This document shows, piece after piece, positions 1 to 8,255 of a stretch of DNA of 40,595 nucleotides. Within the stretch, counting starts at the first letter, position 1. Each line of letters opens with the position of its first letter. The DNA lies in the NCBI GenBank assembly GCA_028717165.1, contig JAQUOK010000002.1:1-40595 (forward strand), given 5' to 3'. A model generated the notes under the pieces. That model was not told the origin of the DNA. It did not search any database and was given only the letters and a program-made list of their open reading frames with translations. The position numbers were made by a program, and so were the translations under genes. Source of the DNA: Victivallaceae bacterium. GTDB taxonomy: Bacteria; Verrucomicrobiota; Lentisphaeria; Victivallales; Victivallaceae.

Positions 1-1
1 G

Positions 2-448
2 GTGATCCTGAACGCCATTGAAGGCAGGGAACTCCCGGTTTACGGCAAAGGGGACAATGTGCGGGACTGGCTCTATGTGGATGACCATGCCAAAGCCCTG
101 GCTCTGGTTCTCGAAAAAGGTGTTCCGGGCGAAACCTATAATGTCGGCGGCGGCAATGAGCGTACGAACCTGGAAGTTGTTGAAACTATTTGTGCCGTTC
201 TTGACGATTTGCATCCCAGAAGTTCGGGAACGTATCGTGACCAGATTACATTTGTCAAAGACCGGCCCGGCCACGATAAACGTTACGCGATTGACGCAAC
301 GAAAATAAAGCGGGAACTGGGATGGGAACCTGAAGAAAGTTTTGCTGCGGGCATTCGCCGGACGGTTCGCTGGTACCTCGACAATGAGTGGTGGTGGCGG
401 CCTATCCGCGAAGTCAAATATTCAGGCCGGAGGCTGGGGCATAAGTAA
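2..448 (+). CDS. rfbB: dTDP-glucose 4,6-dehydratase, C-terminal part (gene truncated by left window edge)
   Basis: [45 protein letters not shown]...[25 protein letters not shown] is characteristic of RfbB/RmlB; open to left edge. Confidence 0.9.
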   Translation: MILNAIEGRELPVYGKGDNVRDWLYVDDHAKALALVLEKGVPGETYNVGGGNERTNLEVVETICAVLDDLHPRSSGTYRDQITFVKDRPGHDKRYAIDATKIKRELGWEPEESFAAGIRRTVRWYLDNEWWWRPIREVKYSGRRLGHK

Positions 449-542
449 AGAAGGAGAGGTGAGAGGTGAATAACGGCGAATTCCAGGCATTATCTCGTTG
501 TTAATCAACAGGGAAAATGTCTTTGGGGTACGAAGGTTTAAT

Positions 543-1925
543 ATGTTGTCAATGAGAAAAAATGCCGTTAATGTACCTGTATTACTTGCTGCCTTATTGT
601 TTTTGCTGAACGGGTGCGATTCGGCGGAAAAATCAGGTAAGATACCTGGCGGTTCAAATTCAGCGCCTAATCCCTCATTTGAAGAGAGCAGGGTTTTCAG
701 CGGCGGGATTTCCCGGAAAGAAAAATCCTTTATAGAAAAGCCGGTTGCCTGGGTGACCCGGGGGCAGATCTTGAATGACTGTACAGGCTGGTCTGCCGAA
801 GAAGCGCACAGCGGCACCCGTTCTCTCAAAATTGAAAATATCGGCGGAACTGTTGCGTATTGGGAAGGCGCTCCTGTAGTTCTGAGAGATAACGCGAATG
901 CCTTCAAATGTGATGTTTGGACGAAAACAAAGGAAATGCGGGATACCGGGAAAGGTAAATTCCGGCTGGCTTTTCATGTGTTTTATAAGAGTGGAAATTC
1001 TTCAGCGGAAAAAATTAGAACATTTTGTGTTGACCTCCCCAGAACGGTTCATGACTGGGAAAAAACGTCGGGAAAAATATTTGTCGGAGAAAAAATAGCC
1101 AGAATTATTCCATGTCTCTATTTTTCAGAAATGGCCGGTACGGCATGGTTTGACGACATCAGTCTGGAACCGTATTTTGATAAAGGGAAGGTTTTATTTG
1201 CCAGCAATGTCCGGAATGCGTTTGCCGGGAAAACAACAGTTTCTTCTGACGAGGATGGCGAAAAAATATATTGTTTGGATGGGGCCGGACAAGCAGTCAG
1301 CAGGGATTTTATTGCCGTGTGCCCTGATAAAATCTATAAACTTTCAGGCCGGTTCAAATCCGCTTCCGGTAATAACAGTCTTATCTATTTTGGTTTTATC
1401 CCTTATGACAAGAATAAAACATACATTGGCTGTCATGCCGTACGATACATAAAAAATACTGAAACTGAACTGGCAAAAAAATGTACCGCCAAAGATAATG
1501 TCATATTTGTAAAAGACGCTCGCAACTGGGTGAAAAAAAATTCCGCCTGTATTGTTTTTGAGGTTGACGATTCAGGTAAATACTCGGATTTACCCAATTT
1601 CAATTATTCTTCTGCGGGTATAGAGAAAATATCGCGTGAGGACGGGTACTGGAAAATCGAATTGAAAACCGGTTGCCGGAGGACTTATCCCGCCAATACA
1701 AAAATCAGGGAGCATTTTGACGACGGAAGCGGAACTTATATTTACAGCGCCGCTAAATGCAGTAAAGTTCCCGACAGATGGACAGCATATGAAGGAACAG
1801 TCAGAAAGGATAATAAACATTTACCTTGTATATTCCGTCCCGGTACCGAATATGTAAAAATAGTTATTCTACAGACGGGAAACACATTACTGGATTTTAA
1901 AAATATAAAACTGAAAGAATTTTAA
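543..1925 (+). CDS. Predicted lipoprotein with carbohydrate-binding-module-like beta domains
   Basis: Signal peptide plus lipobox (LLAALLFLLNGC); NPSFEE...GWSAEEAHSGTRSLKI resembles CBM4/9/22-like modules. The ORF track starts at 498; MLSMRKN at 543 fits a signal peptide better. Confidence 0.6.
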   Translation: MLSMRKNAVNVPVLLAALLFLLNGCDSAEKSGKIPGGSNSAPNPSFEESRVFSGGISRKEKSFIEKPVAWVTRGQILNDCTGWSAEEAHSGTRSLKIENIGGTVAYWEGAPVVLRDNANAFKCDVWTKTKEMRDTGKGKFRLAFHVFYKSGNSSAEKIRTFCVDLPRTVHDWEKTSGKIFVGEKIARIIPCLYFSEMAGTAWFDDISLEPYFDKGKVLFASNVRNAFAGKTTVSSDEDGEKIYCLDGAGQAVSRDFIAVCPDKIYKLSGRFKSASGNNSLIYFGFIPYDKNKTYIGCHAVRYIKNTETELAKKCTAKDNVIFVKDARNWVKKNSACIVFEVDDSGKYSDLPNFNYSSAGIEKISREDGYWKIELKTGCRRTYPANTKIREHFDDGSGTYIYSAAKCSKVPDRWTAYEGTVRKDNKHLPCIFRPGTEYVKIVILQTGNTLLDFKNIKLKEF

Positions 1926-1952
1926 ACTCAGATATTGGGCGTATAAAAAAAG

Positions 1953-3467
1953 ATGCAGATCAGAAGCAGAAGAAAAACAACCGGAAAGAATATTTTTATC
2001 CGATACATGACACTTGCTCTGGCAATGGGTTCCGGGCTGTTAATGGTTCCCCTTTACATCAGATTCATTCCTCTGGATGTTTACGGTGTATGGCTTGCTT
2101 CCGGAAATATCCTTGTCTGGATTGGCGCAATTGATCCTGGTTTGACCACTGTATTGCAGCAGCGGGTAGGCTTTGCATACGGAAAACGGGATTTTCGAAC
2201 GATACGGGATGTGGTTGGTTGCGGTCTGATAATCTCGGCGCTGGTTTCTCTGTTTATAATTTTACTGGGAAGCATTGCCGCCTTTTATTTGTCTTCATTG
2301 CTTAAGTTGCCTGCGACGGTGGATGTCTCAGTGATTGTATTGGCTTTTTTTCTTGCCGTAGTCGGGAATTCGCTCAATCTTTTTTCTTTTTCCATTTCTG
2401 CGATTAATCAAGGTTTGCAGAGCAGTCTGGGGTATGGGTTGGTTTATATTATTGTCACCGCGCTGGCGCTCGTTTTGCAGATAATCCTGCTTCACAGGGG
2501 CTTCGGCATACTTGCTCTTGCGATTGGTTCAGTATTTTGCGGCACTTTCTATATACTGGGGCAGTCTTCCTATCTTATTTGGAGATTTACCGGCGAAAAA
2601 ATCGGTTTCCGGTTCTCATTCAGCAGGTTTTCCCAGATGACAAAACTTTTATCCTATACTTTTCTCGGACGTGCCGCCGGTATAGTAGCCAATAACTTTG
2701 ATTTGTTTATAGTTGCCCGTTTTCTGGGGCCGGAAAGTGTGGCGGTTTTATCTTTGACCCGCAAAGCCCCTATTATTGCCAGGGAACTCGTCAATCAGCC
2801 GAGCGTGGCTTTCATGCCGGCGATTTCTCATTTGGCCGGGGCCGGTGAAATGGATAAGGCTCAGGATATTCTCATGCGCCTTATGCGTATTTTGATCTGG
2901 GCACTTCTCGGAGTACTTGGAGGACTTATCGCTTTGAACGGTGATTTTGTAAAACTCTGGGTGGGCGCGAAACTTTTTGCCGGCAAGAACATCAATCTCA
3001 TGCTCTGTATCGGAATTTTCATTAACCTGGCGACCTACTGTCTCGGGTCGATTATAATTGCTCTCGGAAATATCAAGGGAGTCAGCATAGCAAACCTGAT
3101 ACAGTCCGTATTATTTGTTATTCTGGTAATTTTCGGTACTGAATATTTTGGCCTCTGGGGTACGATTTGGGCATCTTTGATATCTGTTTGTGCTGTTACT
3201 CTCTGGTATTACCCGAAATCTTTTTCCGAAATTTTCAATCTGACCTTCAAGAACTGGAAAAGTTTTATTTATGAAAGTTTATTGGCTTTGACGGTTATGA
3301 CCGTTTTAATAATCGGTTTTTCGTTTTTCGAAGCGCAGGACTGGTTACAATTTCTGGGTATGGTGATTTTGTTCTGTTCAATTTATGCCGGTTCTCTTTA
3401 TGCGGTCTCAAAAAATTTCAGGAGGGAAATGGAAAACATTTTAAAATTATTAACTAAAATACGCTAA
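1953..3467 (+). CDS. wzx: Polysaccharide/O-antigen flippase, Wzx-like (MOP superfamily)
   Basis: ~500 aa multi-TM protein; N-terminal KNIFIRYMTLALAMGSGLLMVPLYIRFIPLDVYGVWLASGNILVWIGAIDPGL is typical of Wzx-type flippases. Confidence 0.85.
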   Translation: MQIRSRRKTTGKNIFIRYMTLALAMGSGLLMVPLYIRFIPLDVYGVWLASGNILVWIGAIDPGLTTVLQQRVGFAYGKRDFRTIRDVVGCGLIISALVSLFIILLGSIAAFYLSSLLKLPATVDVSVIVLAFFLAVVGNSLNLFSFSISAINQGLQSSLGYGLVYIIVTALALVLQIILLHRGFGILALAIGSVFCGTFYILGQSSYLIWRFTGEKIGFRFSFSRFSQMTKLLSYTFLGRAAGIVANNFDLFIVARFLGPESVAVLSLTRKAPIIARELVNQPSVAFMPAISHLAGAGEMDKAQDILMRLMRILIWALLGVLGGLIALNGDFVKLWVGAKLFAGKNINLMLCIGIFINLATYCLGSIIIALGNIKGVSIANLIQSVLFVILVIFGTEYFGLWGTIWASLISVCAVTLWYYPKSFSEIFNLTFKNWKSFIYESLLALTVMTVLIIGFSFFEAQDWLQFLGMVILFCSIYAGSLYAVSKNFRREMENILKLLTKIR

Positions 3468-3483
3468 ATTGCAGGATGGTCTG

Positions 3484-4431
3484 ATGAATAAAACCAGGGA
3501 TGTATCTTTAGAACTGCCGCAGGAGTACCAGAGCCCGCGTTTCCCGGAAAGCATTGATTTTATCATTCCCGGCTTTGAGAAAGTTTACCCGCCGGGACGA
3601 AGCAAAACCCTTGCGCTGAAAAAACGCGATTGCCGGATCTGGTATAATGAGTTTATCGACAGGATACTTGACGCCTGCGGCAGGCGGTTTTTGCCTGTAT
3701 GCAGAATGAGCGATGGAGAATTTCTATTTCTGCTGGGAGAGCAGCCTTTTGACAAGCGGCTGCCGTTCTGGTTGAAATTGAGGCTCCGTCTCGGCAGGTT
3801 TAAACACAGCATACTTTTAAGAGGCGGTCTCGGGGCATTTACCCAGGGACATTATCATTCGGGAGAGTATTCAGCGGAAGAATGGCGCAAGGCTCGCCTC
3901 GAACTTCCGGAAGCAATACGGAAAATCAGTGAGAAAGGTATATTGGCATGGCATTTGAACTATGAACGTGAACCGTTTGCTGAAAGATATTTTCCGGTAC
4001 TTGGCGAGTGGTTAACAAAAAATAACATTATTGTAAATGGCGATACCTACTATCCGTTTTATTTCGTATATGCTATGTTAACCGGTACGCGCCGGCGGGA
4101 ATTGCTCACGGGGCGCAGAGTACTGGTAGTCAATGGCGCTCTGGACGAAACCAGACGAAAGATCACTGAAGGGTTAAAACGGGAAGGTGTGGCCGAAGTT
4201 TACTGGTGTTCAATTTCATTGAGACGTTCCCTTTATGATACGGTTGATATGGAACCTTTCATCGGCAAAGTCGATCTGGCGCTGGTCGGCGCCGGAATCG
4301 GGAAAGCGAATATTATGTTACAGATGGAACCGCTTAATGTTCCCTGTATCGATGCTGGGTTTATATTTGAGGTATGGAAAGATCCGCAAAATAAAGGAGT
4401 TAGATCATTTACGGTATGCGATGATGATTAA
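3484..4431 (+). CDS. GT-D fold-like putative glycosyltransferase
   Basis: CRMSDGEFLFLLGE resembles the R-x-G/S-DGE motif of GT-D fold enzymes; start moved from 3469 to ATG 3484 because AGGATGG sits just upstream. Confidence 0.5.
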   Translation: MNKTRDVSLELPQEYQSPRFPESIDFIIPGFEKVYPPGRSKTLALKKRDCRIWYNEFIDRILDACGRRFLPVCRMSDGEFLFLLGEQPFDKRLPFWLKLRLRLGRFKHSILLRGGLGAFTQGHYHSGEYSAEEWRKARLELPEAIRKISEKGILAWHLNYEREPFAERYFPVLGEWLTKNNIIVNGDTYYPFYFVYAMLTGTRRRELLTGRRVLVVNGALDETRRKITEGLKREGVAEVYWCSISLRRSLYDTVDMEPFIGKVDLALVGAGIGKANIMLQMEPLNVPCIDAGFIFEVWKDPQNKGVRSFTVCDDD

Positions 4432-4480
4432 GCTAAGACAGTATTTTGATCATGGGAATTAATTTATTCAGAGGTTTTTA

Positions 4481-5339
4481 ATGAAAAACGAAACGTTTTC
4501 TATAAGTCCGGATGCAGGAAAGCAGGAAGGCAATCAAAGTTGGTGGGAAAATAATCCTATGACTTATGACTGGGAGGGAATGCGCTCTCCCGATGAAGGC
4601 ACAAAGGAATGGTTCAGGCAGCTTGACGAGGAATTCTGGACTATATCCAAGGTTTTCGCCCATCCTGATTACCCCCGGTGCCTGCCGTTTTCAGAACTGG
4701 TTGACTATGAAGCGTTGAAAGGGAAAAAAGTTTTGGAAATAGGTTGCGGTTCCGGTGCGCAGGCGGCGGTTTTCGCTAATGCCGGGGTTGAGTTTACGGC
4801 AATCGATTTGACGGAAAGGGCTGTGGAAATGACTCGGCGCCGTTTTGAGCTTTTCGATATAAAAAACGCTAAGGTAATGCAGGCGGATGCGGAAAAGCTG
4901 CCTTTTGCCGATGCTGAGGAGCTGGGGAGTCATTCACCACTCCGCGCATACCGACCGGATCGTGAAGGAAATACTGCGGGTTTTGAAACCGGGCGGCAAA
5001 TCCTCGATAATGATTTATCACCGTAATTCGGTGCGGTATATTCTTTACGGGCTCTATCAGGGGATCTGCAAAGGCAAGTTCATTCGTCATCGTTCCCTGT
5101 ATGCGGTAAATATGACTTATACGGACGGACATATAGCGCGACATTATACCAGAAAAAGTGCGGCTCGTCTTTTTAAAGACTTCAGTTCCGTCAGGACGCG
5201 CGTAATGGATTGTTCAGTGCCCCCGGTGATGCCCGGATGGGGCAGGCTGACCAGGCTTTTTCCCGGAGTAATGCAGCCTTTGAACCGGTGGATAAACAGG
5301 CGCTGGGGCTGGTTCCTGTTTATCGAGCTTGTAAAATAA
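4481..5339 (+). pseudogene. SAM-dependent methyltransferase (UbiE/UbiG-like class I), interrupted by a frameshift/small deletion near 4919
   Basis: ORF 4481-5026 encodes WWENNPMTYDW...VLEIGCGSGAQAAVFANAG...DAEKLPFADAE, then the family continues in the +1 frame (from 4920) as SWGVIHHSAHTDRIVKEILRVLKPGGK...; expected residues between ADAE and SWGVIHHS are missing. Confidence 0.75.
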
Positions 5340-5453
5340 ATCCGGGAATAAAAGTAGAAAAATTAGTCCCGGCGGTATAAATGGTCGTTAAAATCAAATC
5401 GTCAGGCTGAATTTTCAGCCGTAAAATCAGAAAATATTTTCATGGAGTTTCCT

Positions 5454-6098
5454 ATGGACAACGGACAAGAAGTTATTCAAAAGTTTTGGCGCTCAAGAGG
5501 TTCTGACGCAACTTGGCTTTCCGGACAGCGTTTGTTTGCAAATATAAATTGGATAATCCCCAAAGTTCAGCAAAACACCGACGTGATTATGGATATAGGG
5601 GCCGGGTCCGGTGAATTGACAATGGCATTGGCATTATTTTTAGATTTTAAAAAATGTCATTTGTTAGATATTAACGAAAATCTGTTGAATGAAGCCGGAA
5701 AAAAAATTCATTTCATTAATCCCAAAGCTCAGATATATTGTAATGCAATAGATATTAGCGACTTAAAAGAATTTTCCACTGTTGATCTGTGCTTGTGCCT
5801 GGGGGTTATTATTTATCTTCTTGACGATGATATTCTCAGGAAATTTCTTGCAAAGATTAATTGTAAGCAGTTATTTTTAAGAGCGCCTTGTACGTTGAAA
5901 GACGAAGATGAAGAAATTTGTACATATTCAGAGGCTTTGCAAGCAAAATATGCGGCAAAGTATCGTACCGTTAATAATACTGTTTCTATAATTGAAGAGT
6001 TTTTTGCAATAAAGGAATATGGACGTGTCTTTCCTGATTCCATAGAAAGTAAATTCGGCACTAAGCAATACATGTTTAACTGTCTGCCAAGAGGTTGA
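5454..6098 (+). CDS. Class I SAM-dependent methyltransferase
   Basis: VIMDIGAGSGELTMALALFL motif I and LLDINENLL acidic motif II; GGAG at 5444-5447 supports ATG 5454 rather than 5442. Confidence 0.7.
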   Translation: MDNGQEVIQKFWRSRGSDATWLSGQRLFANINWIIPKVQQNTDVIMDIGAGSGELTMALALFLDFKKCHLLDINENLLNEAGKKIHFINPKAQIYCNAIDISDLKEFSTVDLCLCLGVIIYLLDDDILRKFLAKINCKQLFLRAPCTLKDEDEEICTYSEALQAKYAAKYRTVNNTVSIIEEFFAIKEYGRVFPDSIESKFGTKQYMFNCLPRG

Positions 6099-6182
6099 TG
6101 ATAGTATTGAGACTCATACAGGGCAAAGCTAAAGTCAAGCCGGAATAAAACAGTAAATTATTCTTTTGAGGAGGAGCAATTC

Positions 6183-6956
6183 ATGGTAAAATACAAAATT
6201 GTGGACATTTCTTTGTTAAAACCCCATATTGAGGTAAATCCCGATTCCCAGAAACGAGTACTCAACGAATTCATTTATTCAAATATTATTCAAAAAGCAA
6301 TAACCATTGATAAATCAACGAAGATCATAATTAACGGTCACAACCGTTATGCGGCTCTTTGTGAATTGGGCATTAGAAAAATTCCTGTTTTTGAAATAGA
6401 TTTGGATATTGACATCGATAATTCAGACATTTTGGCTGAAAATATTAAAAAAGCTGCCAATTCCGGTATCCTTTTGCCTCAAAAAACCCAATACTATATT
6501 AAAGATCAAAAGCTCAATGAAATTGAACCGGATTGTTTTATCTCTCTGGATAATTTAAAAACCAAAGTTTTCACGGTCGGAGTATTTGATTTGTTCCATA
6601 TTGGTCACGTCAATATGCTTAAACGCGCTAAGGATCTGGGTAATTATCTGATTGTCGGAGTGCAGTATAACGTCCATAAGTACAAAGAAGCTTCATTGTA
6701 TTATTCGTTTGAACAAAGGGTAGATATTATAAAATCTCTGAGATATGTGGATCTGGTTGTACCTTATGAGGATGTCGGGGACAGGATCGAATCAATAGAC
6801 TTTGATATTTTTGCAAAAGGTCCGGATCAGGATCATAAAGGATTTCAGAAGGCTTTTGAATACTGTTTGAAAAACTCTAAAAAAATTATCGAGATTCCCA
6901 GGACTGAAAATATTTCGGCATCTGTCTTAAGGAAGTCCCTTATTCAGAAATTCTAG
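6183..6956 (+). CDS. Fusion protein: N-terminal ParB/SerK-like domain + C-terminal CTP:phospho-alcohol cytidylyltransferase (TagD/GCT-like)
   Basis: N-term IINGHNRYAALCELGIRKIPVFEID (ParB-like GHxR motif) and SGILLPQKTQYYI; C-term FTVGVFDLFHIGHVNMLKRAKDLGNYLIVGV (HxGH) and RTENISASVLRKSL (RTxxIS). GAGGAGG RBS upstream. Confidence 0.85.
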   Translation: MVKYKIVDISLLKPHIEVNPDSQKRVLNEFIYSNIIQKAITIDKSTKIIINGHNRYAALCELGIRKIPVFEIDLDIDIDNSDILAENIKKAANSGILLPQKTQYYIKDQKLNEIEPDCFISLDNLKTKVFTVGVFDLFHIGHVNMLKRAKDLGNYLIVGVQYNVHKYKEASLYYSFEQRVDIIKSLRYVDLVVPYEDVGDRIESIDFDIFAKGPDQDHKGFQKAFEYCLKNSKKIIEIPRTENISASVLRKSLIQKF

Positions 6957-6969
6957 CCGGGAATTTGCT

Positions 6970-7026
6970 GCAGGCAGAGGCCGCTGAAGAAGAACGGACA
7001 TTCTTCAGTTGATCTGCTGTTTTTTT
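6970..7026 (+). terminator. Rho-independent-type terminator downstream of the cytidylyltransferase fusion gene
   Basis: Perfect 8-bp stem CTGAAGAA (6984-6991)/TTCTTCAG (7001-7008), outer CAGgCAG/CTGCTG pairing, then T run 7020-7026. Confidence 0.5.
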
Positions 7027-7078
7027 CAAATAAAGACAATCTGTAATTACATTTTAAGGGACGGGAGTTCAAAAAAGT

Positions 7079-8248
7079 ATGAATAATTTGTGCAAGAGAA
7101 TCTTTAAAAGAGCAATCCGTGATATGATTACGCTTTTTACAAAACGCCATAAAAATCGGATTCTTTTTATTTATGAGTCATTCTCCGGTTCGAACAGCCG
7201 CGCTTTATGGAAATTTGCCGATGATGCGGCCAGGGCGAAATACGAGATGTGCCTTTATAAAGATTCATGTGATGAAGGTAAAGGACTGGCTCATTTTGTA
7301 TCAAAACACCGGTTAATAGCCTCCGCCCAGCTGATTATTACCACGCACGCATCGTACAAGCCGAGCAGGAAACATATTCATCTGCAATTATGGCACGGGG
7401 GGTCAAATAAAAAAATTGGAGTAATGGAAACGGCTGGTAAAAAAGGACGGTTCGTTCCTCCCAAAGCCTGGTTGAAAGTTGATTATATTATGTCGTATTC
7501 AGAAACGTGCACTACTTTTTTGAACGCATGCATGCCTACCAATCCAAACAAATATATCATTACCGGCGCTCCGAGAAATGATTTTCTTTTTTCTGCCGAC
7601 GGGCGGGCGAACCTGCGTAAGATATTCGGGGATAAAGTCAGTGACGGCAAACTGATTTTCTTCCTTCCGACCTTCAGGGATTATTGCGGCCAAAAACAGG
7701 GGGACAGAAATTACGACAACCTGTTCGGATTTAAAGATTTTGCCGCCGAAGAATTTTACGATTTCCTGAAGAAGAATAACTGTCAACTGATTTTTAAACC
7801 GCATCCGCATGAGGAAGCGTTAATTCTTGAATATCTGGGCGGACATTCTTTGGATAATGTATTGATTATCAGGAACGACGACCTTGTTGCCAATGATTTT
7901 GACTTTTATGAACTGCTGAATGCCGCTGATCTTTTGATAACGGATTATTCTTCAACATATTACGATTATCTGCTGCTTGAGCGGCCGATAATATTCGCGC
8001 CTGTCGACCTTGAGTCTTATCAGGCCGGAAGAGGCTTTTTAGTGGAATCGTTTGAAAGTTGGGCTCCCGGGCCGAAAGTATTTGACCAGCAGGCCTTGCA
8101 GGATGAAATCAGCAAATGTCTGGGCGATGAAAATTATTACGGTGAAAAGCGCACCTGGCTCCGGAATTTGCAGCATCGCTACAAAGACGGAGAGTCTTCC
8201 CGGCGTTTGTGGAAATTTATAGATGCTGTTTTAACAGAAAGGAAGTAG
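7079..8248 (+). CDS. CDP-glycerol:poly(glycerophosphate) glycerophosphotransferase-like protein (TagB/TagF family)
   Basis: HLQLWHGGSNKKIGVMETAGKK, YIITGAPRNDFLF, IFKPHPHEE, and LLITDYSSTYYDYLLLERPIIFAPVDLESYQAGRGF match the TagB/F signature. Confidence 0.85.
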   Translation: MNNLCKRIFKRAIRDMITLFTKRHKNRILFIYESFSGSNSRALWKFADDAARAKYEMCLYKDSCDEGKGLAHFVSKHRLIASAQLIITTHASYKPSRKHIHLQLWHGGSNKKIGVMETAGKKGRFVPPKAWLKVDYIMSYSETCTTFLNACMPTNPNKYIITGAPRNDFLFSADGRANLRKIFGDKVSDGKLIFFLPTFRDYCGQKQGDRNYDNLFGFKDFAAEEFYDFLKKNNCQLIFKPHPHEEALILEYLGGHSLDNVLIIRNDDLVANDFDFYELLNAADLLITDYSSTYYDYLLLERPIIFAPVDLESYQAGRGFLVESFESWAPGPKVFDQQALQDEISKCLGDENYYGEKRTWLRNLQHRYKDGESSRRLWKFIDAVLTERK

Positions 8249-8255
8249 TTGCCGG

